64,000 nucleotides of DNA from Flavobacterium agri (GTDB lineage Bacteria > Bacteroidota > Bacteroidia > Flavobacteriales > Flavobacteriaceae). The stretch spans positions 310,001 to 374,000 of the forward strand of contig NZ_JACBJI010000004.1 in assembly GCF_013401995.1 (NCBI RefSeq), written 5' to 3'. Below the pieces are notes generated by a model that saw only the letters and a program-made list of their open reading frames with translations, had not been told where the DNA came from and searched no databases. This document shows positions 16,727 to 25,849 of the stretch, piece after piece (the first letter of the stretch is position 1; each line of letters begins with the position of its first letter). Position numbers and translations under genes: made by a program.

Positions 16727-19700
16727 CTAGTTCTTGATAATTTTTTGGGCAAAGGTCATATTTTGTCCACTCGCGCTTAAAACGTATACGCCTGATTGGA
16801 GATGACTCAGGTCGATTGTTTTTTCGGTTTCGAAATTTTCCTCATCTTTTTCGAATACCAACCTTCCGTTGAGATCGAATACCTGGAGATTGAATTTTCC
16901 CGAGAATTTTTCTACATGTATGTTGAAAAGGCCATGTGAAGGATTCGGTTTCACGATTGGCCTTGCTATCGGTTTAGGATGTTGCAAGTGCGTGTTTGTT
17001 TTAGAGTTGCCAGTTCCACCTCCTGGCCCGCCAGGTCCCGATCCAGGCCCACCTGCAAGTACGGGGAACGAAATTGTCGTGGTACAGCCGTTTAAGGTTA
17101 CGGTCGCCGTTACGGTATAAGTCGCTGTCGCAGGAAACTGATGTGAAGTCACATTAGTCGGTGGCGTGCCGTCACCATAATTCCAGATGACGGTACCGCC
17201 TTCCATAAGGTCGCAATCTACTTCGTTGTCGAGGTAAATTTCGAACGAAAGCGCCGATCCGAATTCCATCGGATAAACACCATATGTAATATCGTCAAAA
17301 CAAGGGCAACACAATTGGCCGATTTGTTTGGTGACCGTGCTGGTACAGCCTGCCGAATTGGTGACCGTGAGTGAAATCGTACCCGGCAATGATGTCCAGG
17401 CGATTTCGACCGCAGATTGGTTGCTTTGCCCGATGATCGTTCCGCCGCCACCGGTAATCGACCATTGTGCCGTTTGGCCGTCGAGCAAATTCACCGAGTT
17501 GTATGTGTGGTTGTCGATTGTAGTACAAGCCGTGGCGCTTCCGTCTATTACTGGCATAGCCATTGGCGTAATGGTGACGGTGGTTTGTGCGATAAAGACA
17601 TTCGTGCTGCTGTTGAGCGTTATGGTATACGTACCCGGAGCCGTGAAGTTGTGTGTCGGCGTGTTTGCCGTAGATGTGTTTGCTGCGCCAGACGACGGAT
17701 CCCCGAAATTCCAGATGAACGATGTGTAACATGAACCTTGTGCGACGTTCGGGAAAAATTTATACGAGCTACAACCATTTACGACCGGACTGATCGAATT
17801 CAATCCCATAGGCTCAACAATATTTGGCATTGCAGTATATAGCGAACCCGATCCGAAAACCGTATTCGGAAATTGTGGGCCTTGAGGAGAGTATGCACAA
17901 GCATTCGGATTGGCTTCGGTCACGAGATTATTCGGATTGTGGATTACCGAGAACGAGAAGAGATCGGCTTTTAATGGGTCCGAAAAATAAATTTTACCGT
18001 CTGGGCCTAATTTCATTCCCCTACTTGCGACAGAATGCGCGACGATTCTCTTAGTGGCTCCGGGATCGGGACTGTTCAGGTTGAACTGATAAAGATCTTT
18101 GAACAAATCGGCCGTGTACAATAATTTGGAATCGGGACTGAAAGCGAAAGTTTGGGTTACATACTGCGGAGGTGCGGCGAACAATATTTTCGGATTGCTC
18201 AATACGCCCGTGAATTTGTCGAAATCGTACAAAACAAGTGGCGAGTAATTGTTGTTCTGATACACCAACCTGTTTCCGTCAGGCGAAACTTTGATGGTCT
18301 CGTTGTTGTTGAAGTTAGGCTGAGTGACCGGCGTGGTAATACTACTCGAATAAGTCAATCCCGCCGATGTCAGCGAAAACACGACAAGAGCCAATTCGGT
18401 GCTGCTTTTTCGCAGTGTCGTGAAAATCCAGTAGCCTCCGCATTTTTGCGACGCGCAAACGGCCTGGCCTCCATACATGGCGTTGTTGTTGCCGAGCAAA
18501 TAACCTGACATACCCGACAAAGGCGTGACAGGAACGTTCATATTGGCGACGGGCATCGTCAACGTAGTGCCCGAAACATTGATACGCGTGTAACGAAGAC
18601 CATCCAAAGGGTTGGCAGCCTCGCCTGGAACGGTAGTTATATTGGAACCTTTGGTAAAGATGTAATAATCGGTAGTGTTCGGAATCGGAACGGCCACGAC
18701 AGCGTTTTGGCCGCCACTATGGCCTTTCATCGCGACATAAGATCCGGAACTCGCATTGACCAAACTGTGATTGGCCCTCCAAACTTTTACGCCGTTGGTG
18801 TAAAACAACACGCTGCCGCTAGATGTATTTGCGACAGAACTGCTCGAATACGTCTTGTTCGCCGATGGGAAAACAGGATCCACGACCGGTACTCCAGATC
18901 CGAAAGCCAGTCCGTTGGCAGACGACAAATACCAATTGGCCAAGCCTCCAGGAATTGGCGTATTGCATGGTGAAACATAGATTTGGGACGAATAGACCGC
19001 ACTTGATCCACCGCTTGTCAAGGTAAGCGTGACCGTATACGGAGAATTCGCACTTGATGCAAAAGTATGGCTTACCGCGGTAGATGCCGAAGAGGTAGTA
19101 CCGTCGCCAAAATTCCACAAGTAAGTTGTGTTAGGGTTGGAAATCAGAAGCGGGGTGAACGTAACGGCCGAGTTTTGGCAAGTTTGATACGTGCTAGGCG
19201 TATACGTAGCTGAAATCAGGTTTTGATAGCCACAGATGCCCGTATAAATAAGATTGTCGGTAGAACCCAACATGACTCGCGGAACGGCCAATGCAGCCAA
19301 CATGCGTTCCTGTTGTCCAGCCGAGAATTGTGTGCGGCATGCATCGTTGGTGTACTGCATGAAATTATGGATGTCTTGCGCAACGTCGTTCGGACAAACC
19401 GTAACCGAAACCGGGCAGCCAAAAATCATCGCGCCTTGCGGTGTGTCGCATACTTTGTCGCCATTCTTATTGCACAGCAGTACGCCATTCGAATCCATGG
19501 TTCCATCATTCACGCCCGAGCATCCGCCTTGGAACGTGTGATAAAGGCTTAGGTAATGCCCGACTTCATGCGTCAGGACTTTTCCTTGGTTGTTCGAAGC
19601 AAGTAGGTTGCATCCTCCACAAGTCGCCGCATCTCCAAACGCATCGTAACGCATGAGCACGCCGTCGAACAATGGTGAGTTGGGGAACGGAGCAAAACCC

Positions 19701-20266
19701 AAAATTCCCGAAGACGCCCCGTCTATGCTTTGCACCACATATATTCTCATGTATCGCGAAGGCATCAGGTTCGACGAAGCGGTAGCCGAAATGAGCGCAT
19801 CGAGAGAGGCTTGCGTAAGCATCGGATTTGAAGATGTTGCATTATTCACGTGGATGATACCCGGAATTGTTTGGGTCGCGCCACTCGGCATCGGGATGGA
19901 AGTCGAGTTCACTCCTCTTCGTGTGGCCAAACAAAACGTAATGCCCGACAACGAGAAATGGTCGTTTAGCGCAGAAATTTGGCTTTGTACCTGATTGTCC
20001 GAGATATTTGTGCCGGTTCCTTCGGGTACACCGTTGTGTACGACATATACGATTACCGGAATTGTAATGTTGGCCTGCGTGCTTTTGCGGCCTCGCCCTT
20101 GTTGGATGTACTCCTGAATTTGTTGGTCGGTGGCGTCGAATCGCGCTTGGGCCTCGGGGAATTCCTTTGCGATCGTTTTGGCAAAAACGTCCGTTCCGCA
20201 AGGTTCGGTTTGCGAAAAGGCCAAGCAGCCGTAAAAAAGTAAAACTAGGTTAAGAATTTTCTTCAT
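16727..20266 (-). CDS. Secreted M43 (pappalysin-like) zinc metalloprotease with PKD domains and T9SS tail
   Basis: An 1179-residue exported protease. Signal peptide to about residue 19 (LFYGCLAFSQ). The catalytic domain (about 60-330) has the zinc site HEVGHYLSLYH: His233, Glu234, His237, His243. GDKVCDTP and a downstream Met (QFSAGQQERM) match M43 peptidases. A PKD unit (YLWNFGDGTTSS) follows. About residues 440-800 resemble a beta-propeller found in gliding-associated T9SS proteins (LFYTNGVKVWRANHSLV, FSPDSKLLYTADLF, LGPDGKIYFSDPL). Further PKD-like units (FIWNFGDPSS, VIWNYGDGTPP) and a Gly/Pro linker lead to a type A sorting tail (PNPSHGLFNI ... GVYVLSA ... KIIKN). It should be secreted or surface-bound and act on external proteins; the substrate is unknown. 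Its tail closely resembles that of the neighbouring M36 protease. Confidence 0.93.
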   Translation of the reverse strand: MKKILNLVLLFYGCLAFSQTEPCGTDVFAKTIAKEFPEAQARFDATDQQIQEYIQQGRGRKSTQANITIPVIVYVVHNGVPEGTGTNISDNQVQSQISALNDHFSLSGITFCLATRRGVNSTSIPMPSGATQTIPGIIHVNNATSSNPMLTQASLDALISATASSNLMPSRYMRIYVVQSIDGASSGILGFAPFPNSPLFDGVLMRYDAFGDAATCGGCNLLASNNQGKVLTHEVGHYLSLYHTFQGGCSGVNDGTMDSNGVLLCNKNGDKVCDTPQGAMIFGCPVSVTVCPNDVAQDIHNFMQYTNDACRTQFSAGQQERMLAALAVPRVMLGSTDNLIYTGICGYQNLISATYTPSTYQTCQNSAVTFTPLLISNPNTTYLWNFGDGTTSSASTAVSHTFASSANSPYTVTLTLTSGGSSAVYSSQIYVSPCNTPIPGGLANWYLSSANGLAFGSGVPVVDPVFPSANKTYSSSSVANTSSGSVLFYTNGVKVWRANHSLVNASSGSYVAMKGHSGGQNAVVAVPIPNTTDYYIFTKGSNITTVPGEAANPLDGLRYTRINVSGTTLTMPVANMNVPVTPLSGMSGYLLGNNNAMYGGQAVCASQKCGGYWIFTTLRKSSTELALVVFSLTSAGLTYSSSITTPVTQPNFNNNETIKVSPDGNRLVYQNNNYSPLVLYDFDKFTGVLSNPKILFAAPPQYVTQTFAFSPDSKLLYTADLFKDLYQFNLNSPDPGATKRIVAHSVASRGMKLGPDGKIYFSDPLKADLFSFSVIHNPNNLVTEANPNACAYSPQGPQFPNTVFGSGSLYTAMPNIVEPMGLNSISPVVNGCSSYKFFPNVAQGSCYTSFIWNFGDPSSGAANTSTANTPTHNFTAPGTYTITLNSSTNVFIAQTTVTITPMAMPVIDGSATACTTIDNHTYNSVNLLDGQTAQWSITGGGGTIIGQSNQSAVEIAWTSLPGTISLTVTNSAGCTSTVTKQIGQLCCPCFDDITYGVYPMEFGSALSFEIYLDNEVDCDLMEGGTVIWNYGDGTPPTNVTSHQFPATATYTVTATVTLNGCTTTISFPVLAGGPGSGPGGPGGGTGNSKTNTHLQHPKPIARPIVKPNPSHGLFNIHVEKFSGKFNLQVFDLNGRLVFEKDEENFETEKTIDLSHLQSGVYVLSASGQNMTFAQKIIKN

Positions 20267-20291
20267 AAATGATACTGATTTGGTTGAGTAT

Positions 20292-20299
20292 CAAATATA
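20292..20299 (-). promoter_or_regulatory. Probable -7 element for the M43 protease gene
   Basis: Minus strand reads TATATTTG, an exact TAnnTTTG match 25 bases before the ATG at 20266. No clear -33 element. Confidence 0.5.
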
Positions 20300-20357
20300 A
20301 AGAAATGTTAAATTCATATGTAAGAAAAATTTTAAAAAAATGACAAATTGCGATTAT

Positions 20358-20386
20358 TAAAAAAGCCCGTTCTGTTAAACGGGCTT
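20358..20386 (-). terminator. Intrinsic terminator after the M36 protease gene
   Basis: AAGCCCGTT / AACGGGCTT, perfect 9-base arms with a 6-base loop, followed on the minus strand by a run of T. It lies 26 bases past the stop at 20412. Confidence 0.85.
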
Positions 20387-20411
20387 CTTGATGGTTTTCT
20401 TTGGAATTCGA

Positions 20412-23051
20412 TCAATTCACGATGAGTTTTCGCGATATGTTGATGTTTTCCGCATTTACTTTAACCACATACATCCCAGTTTGCAGATGGCTTAAGTCGA
20501 TGGAATGTTCGTTGTTGAAAGCGGCGTTCGGCTTTTGGAAGACCACACGTCCGTTCACGTCTACAACCTGAATGTTCACGTTGCCCGAATAGTTGTTGAT
20601 GCGGATGTTGACCGTACCATTGGTCGGGTTAGGATACACGCGGATGTCGTCTTCATTGTGGAAGTAGTCCAGTCCGAGCGTACAGTTCGCCCCTGGAGTC
20701 GGTTCTGTAAAATCTTCTACCTGATCGTTCGCATTCGACGTAGATCCAGACGATGCGTTAACGCCAAGACCTCGTCTTGCAAACACTTCCCAAATCATAC
20801 AATAATCCTGGCCTCCTGTCGTGGCTTGATCGGCAGCGATGATCGCATTACGTGCTGAAACGAATCCCGGGCTGCAAGGCTGTAGTTTGAGTCCGTCGAG
20901 AACAAGGCGCATGACTTTGTTGTTTCCGCCTGTTCCGGTATATACGTTAGGGTCGAATCCGTATTTGTTGATGTAAGCCCACGTCAAGTCCCAAAGCATG
21001 GAAGCCCATACTTCACCTACGTCGTATCTGTAATTGCCCGAAGTGGTATTTGAATCCCCGAATGTCTTTCCGTTGATTGCCATATCGGTAGAATAAGGAA
21101 GTGACCGAATTCCACCGCCATTTTCTGCTGGCTGGTTTGAGGCGAAAGCAGCGATACCTTTAGGTGTAGTTCCTACGTCTCCGGCCTTGAGCTGCATCAT
21201 CAATGCAAACCAATCAGACCAGCCTTCTCCCATGGCTTCATCGTTGAATAGGCATGATGAATTCATTGGCCCGCCGGTCAAGCGCGTGGAAATCCCGTGG
21301 CCGTATTCGTGTGCGATGATGCCGTTGTCGAAATCGCCGTCGGCATTCACGAAATCATTCGGAGGTGAAGACAACTTCACGTTCACAGTCGAAGTTTGCA
21401 TGGCCGCAATCAAAGCATCTCCCAATTCTTTTGTAATGAAAATCGCCGGAATGGTGATGTTGGCGTTTGCACCCGACATGTTCACGAGTTGCATAGGGAC
21501 GTTGTCTGTAATCACAACCGCGACGGCGCCAGCGTTTTGTGCATTTTCCACTTTGATCGTGAAATCACAGTTTCCGCGACGAATCAGAACGATTTTTCCA
21601 GCCATTTGGGCTGCATTAGAAGGCGCGACACAGGCTTCGTTCGTGCTGGCTCCGGTATCTTGGTACAACACGAGGTCTGTTTGGATCATGTTAGGCGATA
21701 CGGGCACGTCGACATGACCCGGATTGAACTGATTTTGTGTGGCCTGATAACCGCCCGTTAGCGCAGCTGGTGAGTTCACGAAGAAAAAGCGAGGTGCGTA
21801 ATCCCACACATACATTTGCATTCTTGGACGAGTACCGTCGTTAAATGTTGCGAAATTCGCATTGTTCCTGTTTGTCGGACTCGGCTCCTGATCGGCGGAA
21901 TCCTGACTGTCGGCAACAACCGCATCTCCTAAGAATGAGGTAGCGCCGCCATTTCCGTAATTGTTCTGCTGAAAATTCCCATTTATTTCATTAAACCCGT
22001 ACTGATACCAAACGTCGTGCATGATATTGTTCATGTAAAACAGGTTGGTAGTGGCGGCCGGCGTATAGGTGTTGGTCTCGACATTAGTTCCGGTGTATGG
22101 GAAATCGAATGTCAATGAAGCGCCGCCTTGGGCGAAAGTTCCGGCTGTAGAATCGTCTCCATCACGGTCTTCGGAAGCAGCTACGTTATTGCCGCGCGAA
22201 GTCGTGAATTCGTTTCCGGCCGATCCGTTCGTGTCGTGCCATCCGTAAGGAGAAGCCGTGACGTTATGAGGGGAAACTACCAATTGGCGTGGCCCGAACG
22301 CAGGACTTTCGGTACCTCTCGGAATGACGCGGTAAGAACCCGATTGGATTTCGAGCGCCGATTGCGGTTTGAAAAAATCCTTTGAAAATGAATACGCCCT
22401 ATTGTCAGCGAGCACGGGCTTGTCTAACGGCGCGTCGAAATTACACGAAACCACCATGTCGTTTTGAGCAAGGATTGTACCCGAAACCGCGTCCACACGG
22501 ATGCTCCAAACATGGTGATGTCCTTTGGTTTCTATCGTGAAATCCCAAGCAAGGCGCAAATTCCCGTCTGGGGTGACCTGATAGACAAGTTCGGCCGTAA
22601 TAGGTTCGAGGCCGTCGTTGCTGATCACGAAGTTTTTTGGCGAAATGGTTTCAACAACCGTATGTGCACGCGATTGGATTCCCAAACCTGAAAGCCCGGA
22701 AGCCAAAGCTTGCAGTACATCCAATTGCGGATTTACCGTGTTTATTTTTTGGGAGAGGTTCGCGACGAAATTTTCTCCGGCTACGTTGATGACTTGCCCG
22801 TTCTTGATCCAAAAGTTAGAGGATGAGGCAAAAACTTCGGTGCCGTTGAAACGTTGCTTAACGAAGTAATTGTCTATTCCCGTACTCTCGGAGTTGAGCT
22901 TTCCGTCTACGACCCAATCTGAAACGTCTTGGGCGCTAAGTCCTAATTTAGAGCGATTAGCGTCGAGATAAGCTTGAATTTTCTGCTCGGCGTTTTGGGA
23001 AATTCCCAATAGCGGAATCAGAAAAAACAACGCAGAAGTAATTTTTTTCAT
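20412..23051 (-). CDS. Secreted M36 (fungalysin-like) zinc metalloprotease with PA insert and T9SS tail
   Basis: An 879-residue exported protease with signal peptide to about residue 19 (SALFFLIPLLGISQ) and an FTP-type propeptide (to about 210: LAWDFTIETKGHHHVWSIRVDA). The catalytic domain has HEYGH (His581, Glu582, His585) and the third ligand in GEGWSD (Glu609), both intact. A protease-associated (PA) domain is inserted before the zinc site (about 440-560: GKIVLIRRGNCDFTIKVENA). The last ~75 residues form a type A sorting domain (VYPNPTNGTVNIRI ... GMYVVKVNAENINISRKLIVN). The enzyme should be self-processed after secretion and degrade extracellular protein. It is followed in the same direction by the M43 protease, but with its own terminator, so the two are probably separate units. 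Confidence 0.95.
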   Translation of the reverse strand: MKKITSALFFLIPLLGISQNAEQKIQAYLDANRSKLGLSAQDVSDWVVDGKLNSESTGIDNYFVKQRFNGTEVFASSSNFWIKNGQVINVAGENFVANLSQKINTVNPQLDVLQALASGLSGLGIQSRAHTVVETISPKNFVISNDGLEPITAELVYQVTPDGNLRLAWDFTIETKGHHHVWSIRVDAVSGTILAQNDMVVSCNFDAPLDKPVLADNRAYSFSKDFFKPQSALEIQSGSYRVIPRGTESPAFGPRQLVVSPHNVTASPYGWHDTNGSAGNEFTTSRGNNVAASEDRDGDDSTAGTFAQGGASLTFDFPYTGTNVETNTYTPAATTNLFYMNNIMHDVWYQYGFNEINGNFQQNNYGNGGATSFLGDAVVADSQDSADQEPSPTNRNNANFATFNDGTRPRMQMYVWDYAPRFFFVNSPAALTGGYQATQNQFNPGHVDVPVSPNMIQTDLVLYQDTGASTNEACVAPSNAAQMAGKIVLIRRGNCDFTIKVENAQNAGAVAVVITDNVPMQLVNMSGANANITIPAIFITKELGDALIAAMQTSTVNVKLSSPPNDFVNADGDFDNGIIAHEYGHGISTRLTGGPMNSSCLFNDEAMGEGWSDWFALMMQLKAGDVGTTPKGIAAFASNQPAENGGGIRSLPYSTDMAINGKTFGDSNTTSGNYRYDVGEVWASMLWDLTWAYINKYGFDPNVYTGTGGNNKVMRLVLDGLKLQPCSPGFVSARNAIIAADQATTGGQDYCMIWEVFARRGLGVNASSGSTSNANDQVEDFTEPTPGANCTLGLDYFHNEDDIRVYPNPTNGTVNIRINNYSGNVNIQVVDVNGRVVFQKPNAAFNNEHSIDLSHLQTGMYVVKVNAENINISRKLIVN

Positions 23052-23082
23052 TGGATTAAAGTTGGTTTAGTTTAGCTGAACG

Positions 23083-23090
23083 CAAACATA
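23083..23090 (-). promoter_or_regulatory. Possible -7 element for the M36 protease gene
   Basis: Minus strand TATGTTTG matches TAnnTTTG, 31 bases before the ATG. A TTTG on the same strand at 23105-23108 is spaced only 14 bases, closer than usual. Confidence 0.45.
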
Positions 23091-23145
23091 ACTTTATTTT
23101 TCCGCAAAATTGTTAAATCGCTGGGCAAAAGAAACTTCAATAGAT

Positions 23146-24483
23146 TTAGGAAGTCACGATGCGGTTATAGATGAGCGCTTTTCCGTCGGTTAGCATAGAA
23201 ACGAAATGGCAGATGTGCAGCAACCGTTCATACAGCGTTTCTTTTTCAACCAAATGTTTTTCGGGCAACACCTTGAGCAACAGGTTGTCGTAATTGGTCG
23301 CGTTTCCGTCGAACTTGTTGTTGTAGGCCGTGATGAAACGGTCGAGCAGGTTGTTGATCACCTGATAACCCGTAAGCTCTTTTTCGATGACCTCGCGGCT
23401 TTGGTAAATGTTCTTGACCGACAGCTTGATGATGTCGTCCATTTGCGCCTTGTATTTGCTTTTGTCCATAAGCGCGTGATGGAATTTTCCTTCAAGGATA
23501 AGTTCCTCGTTTTCCATAAAGACGCGAACCGCATCGCCGATCAAGCTACCGATGGCCAAAGCGCGCAGGTAACTCAAACGGTCTTCCTTGGTTTGCTGTT
23601 CGTTGTATTTTTCGAGGTTGATCGTGTCCTTGACGAGTTTGATCAGGTATTCGAGCGCGTAATCTTCCGAAATCAATCCGAGGTTGATGCCGTCCTCGAA
23701 ATCGATGATCGTATAACAGATGTCGTCGGCGGCTTCGACCAAAAACGCGAGCGGATGGCGTTCGAAACCGATGTCGTTTCCGGTTTTGTTCGCAATCAAC
23801 CCGAGTTCCGAAGCGACGTCTTTGAAGAATTCCTTGTCGGCCTGGAAAAATCCGTACTTCTTGTCCGAAATGTTCGACGTGGGTTTCTTCGGAAGGCTTT
23901 CCTTCGGATACTTCATGAAAGCGCCCAAAGTCGCGTACGAAATGCGCAATCCGCCTTCGTTTCCGGGACGCGAACCCGCGAGCACCGAAAATCCGTTGGC
24001 GTTGCCTTCAAAATCGATGAGGTCTTGCCATTGCTTGTCTGAAAGCTGGTCCTTGAATTGTTTTCCTTTTCCGCTCTTGAAATATTCGCCTATGGCTTTT
24101 TCGCCCGAATGCCCGAACGGAGGATTTCCGATGTCGTGTGCCAACGCTGCCGCGGCGACGATCGCACCGAAATCGTTCATATGGAAACCGTGCGATTCCG
24201 AAAGGTGCGGATATTTCTCGATGATCTGTTTCCCGGCCAAACGTCCAAGCGAGCGCCCAACGACCGAAACTTCGAGCGAATGCGTAAGGCGCGTGTGCAC
24301 GAAATCGGTCTTCGACAACGGAATGACCTGTGTCTTGTCCTGCAAGCTGCGAAACGCCGACGAAAAAATGATGCGGTCGTAGTCGACTTCGAAACCTAAT
24401 CGCGTGTCGGCTTCTTCCTTGCGAAGGCGTTTGTTTTTGTCTCCTTGTTTTTTGAGGGAGAGAAGTTGTTCCCAGTGCATCAT
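23146..24483 (-). CDS. dgt: Deoxyguanosinetriphosphate triphosphohydrolase (dGTPase)
   Basis: A 445-residue HD-domain enzyme that hydrolyses dGTP to deoxyguanosine and triphosphate and so adjusts dNTP pools in the cytoplasm. The HD metal site is visible as RLTHS (His68) and AHDIGNPPFGHSGE (His116, Asp117), followed by a later Asp in EAADDICYTIIDFEDG. The conserved start RTRL-type stretch reads EEADTRLGFEVDYDRIIFSSAFR. Length is normal for the long bacterial dGTPase group. Two adjacent Met codons begin the frame; either could be used. The gene shares its neighbourhood and direction with nrdB-nrdA, the main dNTP producers, which fits functionally, though intervening genes make a single operon uncertain. 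Confidence 0.93.
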   Translation of the reverse strand: MMHWEQLLSLKKQGDKNKRLRKEEADTRLGFEVDYDRIIFSSAFRSLQDKTQVIPLSKTDFVHTRLTHSLEVSVVGRSLGRLAGKQIIEKYPHLSESHGFHMNDFGAIVAAAALAHDIGNPPFGHSGEKAIGEYFKSGKGKQFKDQLSDKQWQDLIDFEGNANGFSVLAGSRPGNEGGLRISYATLGAFMKYPKESLPKKPTSNISDKKYGFFQADKEFFKDVASELGLIANKTGNDIGFERHPLAFLVEAADDICYTIIDFEDGINLGLISEDYALEYLIKLVKDTINLEKYNEQQTKEDRLSYLRALAIGSLIGDAVRVFMENEELILEGKFHHALMDKSKYKAQMDDIIKLSVKNIYQSREVIEKELTGYQVINNLLDRFITAYNNKFDGNATNYDNLLLKVLPEKHLVEKETLYERLLHICHFVSMLTDGKALIYNRIVTS

Positions 24484-24486
24484 TGG

Positions 24487-24520
24487 TTCAATGTTCGTTA
24501 TTCGTTATTCAATGTTCGTT
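24487..24520. repeat. Short direct repeat between dgt and the upstream small gene
   Basis: TTCAATGTTCGTT occurs at 24487-24499 and again at 24508-24520, with related 7-mers (TTCGTTA) between. It fills the 44-base gap in front of dgt. Function unknown. Confidence 0.6.
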
Positions 24521-24527
24521 GTTCAAA

Positions 24528-24755
24528 TCACTTCTTGTCGTTGGCCAAAAAGAAGTTTCGCGATTTCATCGGATATTTCTCGTTTGATGCATTGCTGGGA
24601 TTCGCGACCACGGTCTTGAGGTTGATCTCGTCGCCTACCTTGAAATTCCCGGCTTCGGTATATTGGTAATCGAGCAGGTATTTCCCGCAGAAATAATTCC
24701 CTTTCTCGTCTTGTTCTATTTTTCCGGTAAAAACACCTTTTTTTTCTTTTGCCAT
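24528..24755 (-). CDS. Small conserved-looking cytoplasmic protein, function unknown
   Basis: A 75-residue protein beginning MAKEKKGVFTGKIEQDEKGN at the ATG at 24755; a longer frame to 24842 overlaps the RDD gene and is not credible. It is charged, has no signal peptide or membrane segment, and alternates short beta-like segments (YFCGKYLLDYQYTEAGNFKVG, DEINLKTVVAN) with a basic C-terminus (SRNFFLANDKK). I do not recognise the family. It lies one base after the RDD gene stop and 44 bases before dgt, all in one direction, so it is probably in one transcript with the two RDD genes. Confidence 0.7.
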   Translation of the reverse strand: MAKEKKGVFTGKIEQDEKGNYFCGKYLLDYQYTEAGNFKVGDEINLKTVVANPSNASNEKYPMKSRNFFLANDKK

Positions 24756-24756
24756 G

Positions 24757-25251
24757 TTATAATAATTCGCTGTTTTGCCCGATTTCGTCGAGTTCGATGA
24801 TTTCGTTTTGCCTAAGGATATAAATGTGTTTCTTGACGACACAAGTGCCCGAAATGCTGTCGTGCCAACCCGTGTCTCCTAAGAAACTGAACGCTTCGAA
24901 AGGGATGAATCGGCAAAGTGTACGTATGAAAATGGTTCGGGGCGTAGGCTTCTCTCCAGATTCGTGTATCACGATAGTTCCGGTGATGAGTTTCCCCAAA
25001 GTGCGTCCTGCCAGAGCTTCCCACACGAAATAATAGGCGAAGTACGGCAAAAACCAAAGCAGCAAGCTCAATGCGATATTGGTGGTTGGGTAACTTTGGG
25101 ATGGCATTCCGCCGGTAGCGATCACGATCAGCGTGAAAGCGATCGAAAGGATCACGTACAATGCGATGATGGCGAAATAGTCGATTAGAAAATGAGCGAG
25201 CCTTAAACCTTTCGGGGCTTGCATTTCGTGTGTAACTTCAAATTGTGCCAT
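24757..25251 (-). CDS. RDD family membrane protein (copy 2)
   Basis: A 164-residue integral membrane protein. RDD-type features are GLRLAHFLIDYFAIIALYVI (first helix with Arg and Asp), a second helix near LLLWFLPYFAYYFVWEAL, and the loop AGRTLGKLITGTIVI, which is diagnostic for the family. The C-terminus ends in IIELDEIGQNSELL, nearly the same as the end of the neighbouring RDD protein. Function of the family is mostly unknown; some members affect ion tolerance. It lies 16 bases after copy 1 and 1 base before the small gene, so an operon is likely. Confidence 0.85.
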   Translation of the reverse strand: MAQFEVTHEMQAPKGLRLAHFLIDYFAIIALYVILSIAFTLIVIATGGMPSQSYPTTNIALSLLLWFLPYFAYYFVWEALAGRTLGKLITGTIVIHESGEKPTPRTIFIRTLCRFIPFEAFSFLGDTGWHDSISGTCVVKKHIYILRQNEIIELDEIGQNSELL

Positions 25252-25267
25252 TGTTTTTTATTGTTTG

Positions 25268-25780
25268 TTAAAGAGATTCTTGGTTTTTTCCGATTTCATC
25301 CAATTCATCGACCTGGCGAATGTATTGCTCATAATCCGATTTACGCACGACCCTTGTTTTGGGAATGCGATCGTGCCAACCCGCAGACATAAACAGGAAA
25401 CTGAAAGCATCGAGCGGAATCAAACGGCTCAACGAACGACCCAAAATTTGCAAAGCGGTCGGTTTCTGTGCAGTTTTGCTCACTACGATGGTGCCGGTCA
25501 CGAATTTTCCGAGCGTGCGTCCGGTTAACAATTCGAACATCGTGTAATAGGTGAGCGACCAAAACAAGCCGATAAATACTTGGAGCAACGACGTGGAACG
25601 CCAAAAAAAGAATCCGTCAGAAGAAGCGCTTATCGTATCCATGAAATATCCCAAAATGATAATAATTCCAAAATTCATGGCGTTTTCGGCAATGTAATCG
25701 ACGATGTAATTGGCAAACCGCTGACCCGATGAAGCCAGCAAATGATCGGGAATCTCTAATTCGCGTAGGGCGTATTCCAT
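25268..25780 (-). CDS. RDD family membrane protein (copy 1)
   Basis: A 170-residue membrane protein starting MEYALRELEIPDHLLASSGQ at 25780 (the ATG 8 codons earlier would fall near the nrdA terminator). RDD motifs are GQRFANYIVDYIAENAMNFG, a second hydrophobic block around LLQVFIGLFWSLTYYTMF, and the signature TGRTLGKFVTGTIVV. It aligns by eye along its length with the next gene, including the tail ELDEIGKNQESL, so the two are a tandem duplication that has diverged. Function not known. Confidence 0.85.
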   Translation of the reverse strand: MEYALRELEIPDHLLASSGQRFANYIVDYIAENAMNFGIIIILGYFMDTISASSDGFFFWRSTSLLQVFIGLFWSLTYYTMFELLTGRTLGKFVTGTIVVSKTAQKPTALQILGRSLSRLIPLDAFSFLFMSAGWHDRIPKTRVVRKSDYEQYIRQVDELDEIGKNQESL

Positions 25781-25804
25781 AATTTTTTCTACAATATAAA
25801 ACAT

Positions 25805-25830
25805 AAAAAGGAAGCCGAAACTTCCTTTTT
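25805..25830. terminator. Intrinsic terminator after nrdA
   Basis: AAAAAGGAAG / CTTCCTTTTT, perfect 10-base arms with a CCGAAA loop, 20 bases past the nrdA stop. A and T runs on both sides allow function in either direction. Confidence 0.85.
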
Positions 25831-25849
25831 ACACAAACTATATAATTGG

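Noticed and set aside
15745..16752. 335-codon leftward frame opposite the DUF3078 gene
   Set aside because: No motif or signal; crosses the terminator and runs antisense to a credible gene with a signal peptide.
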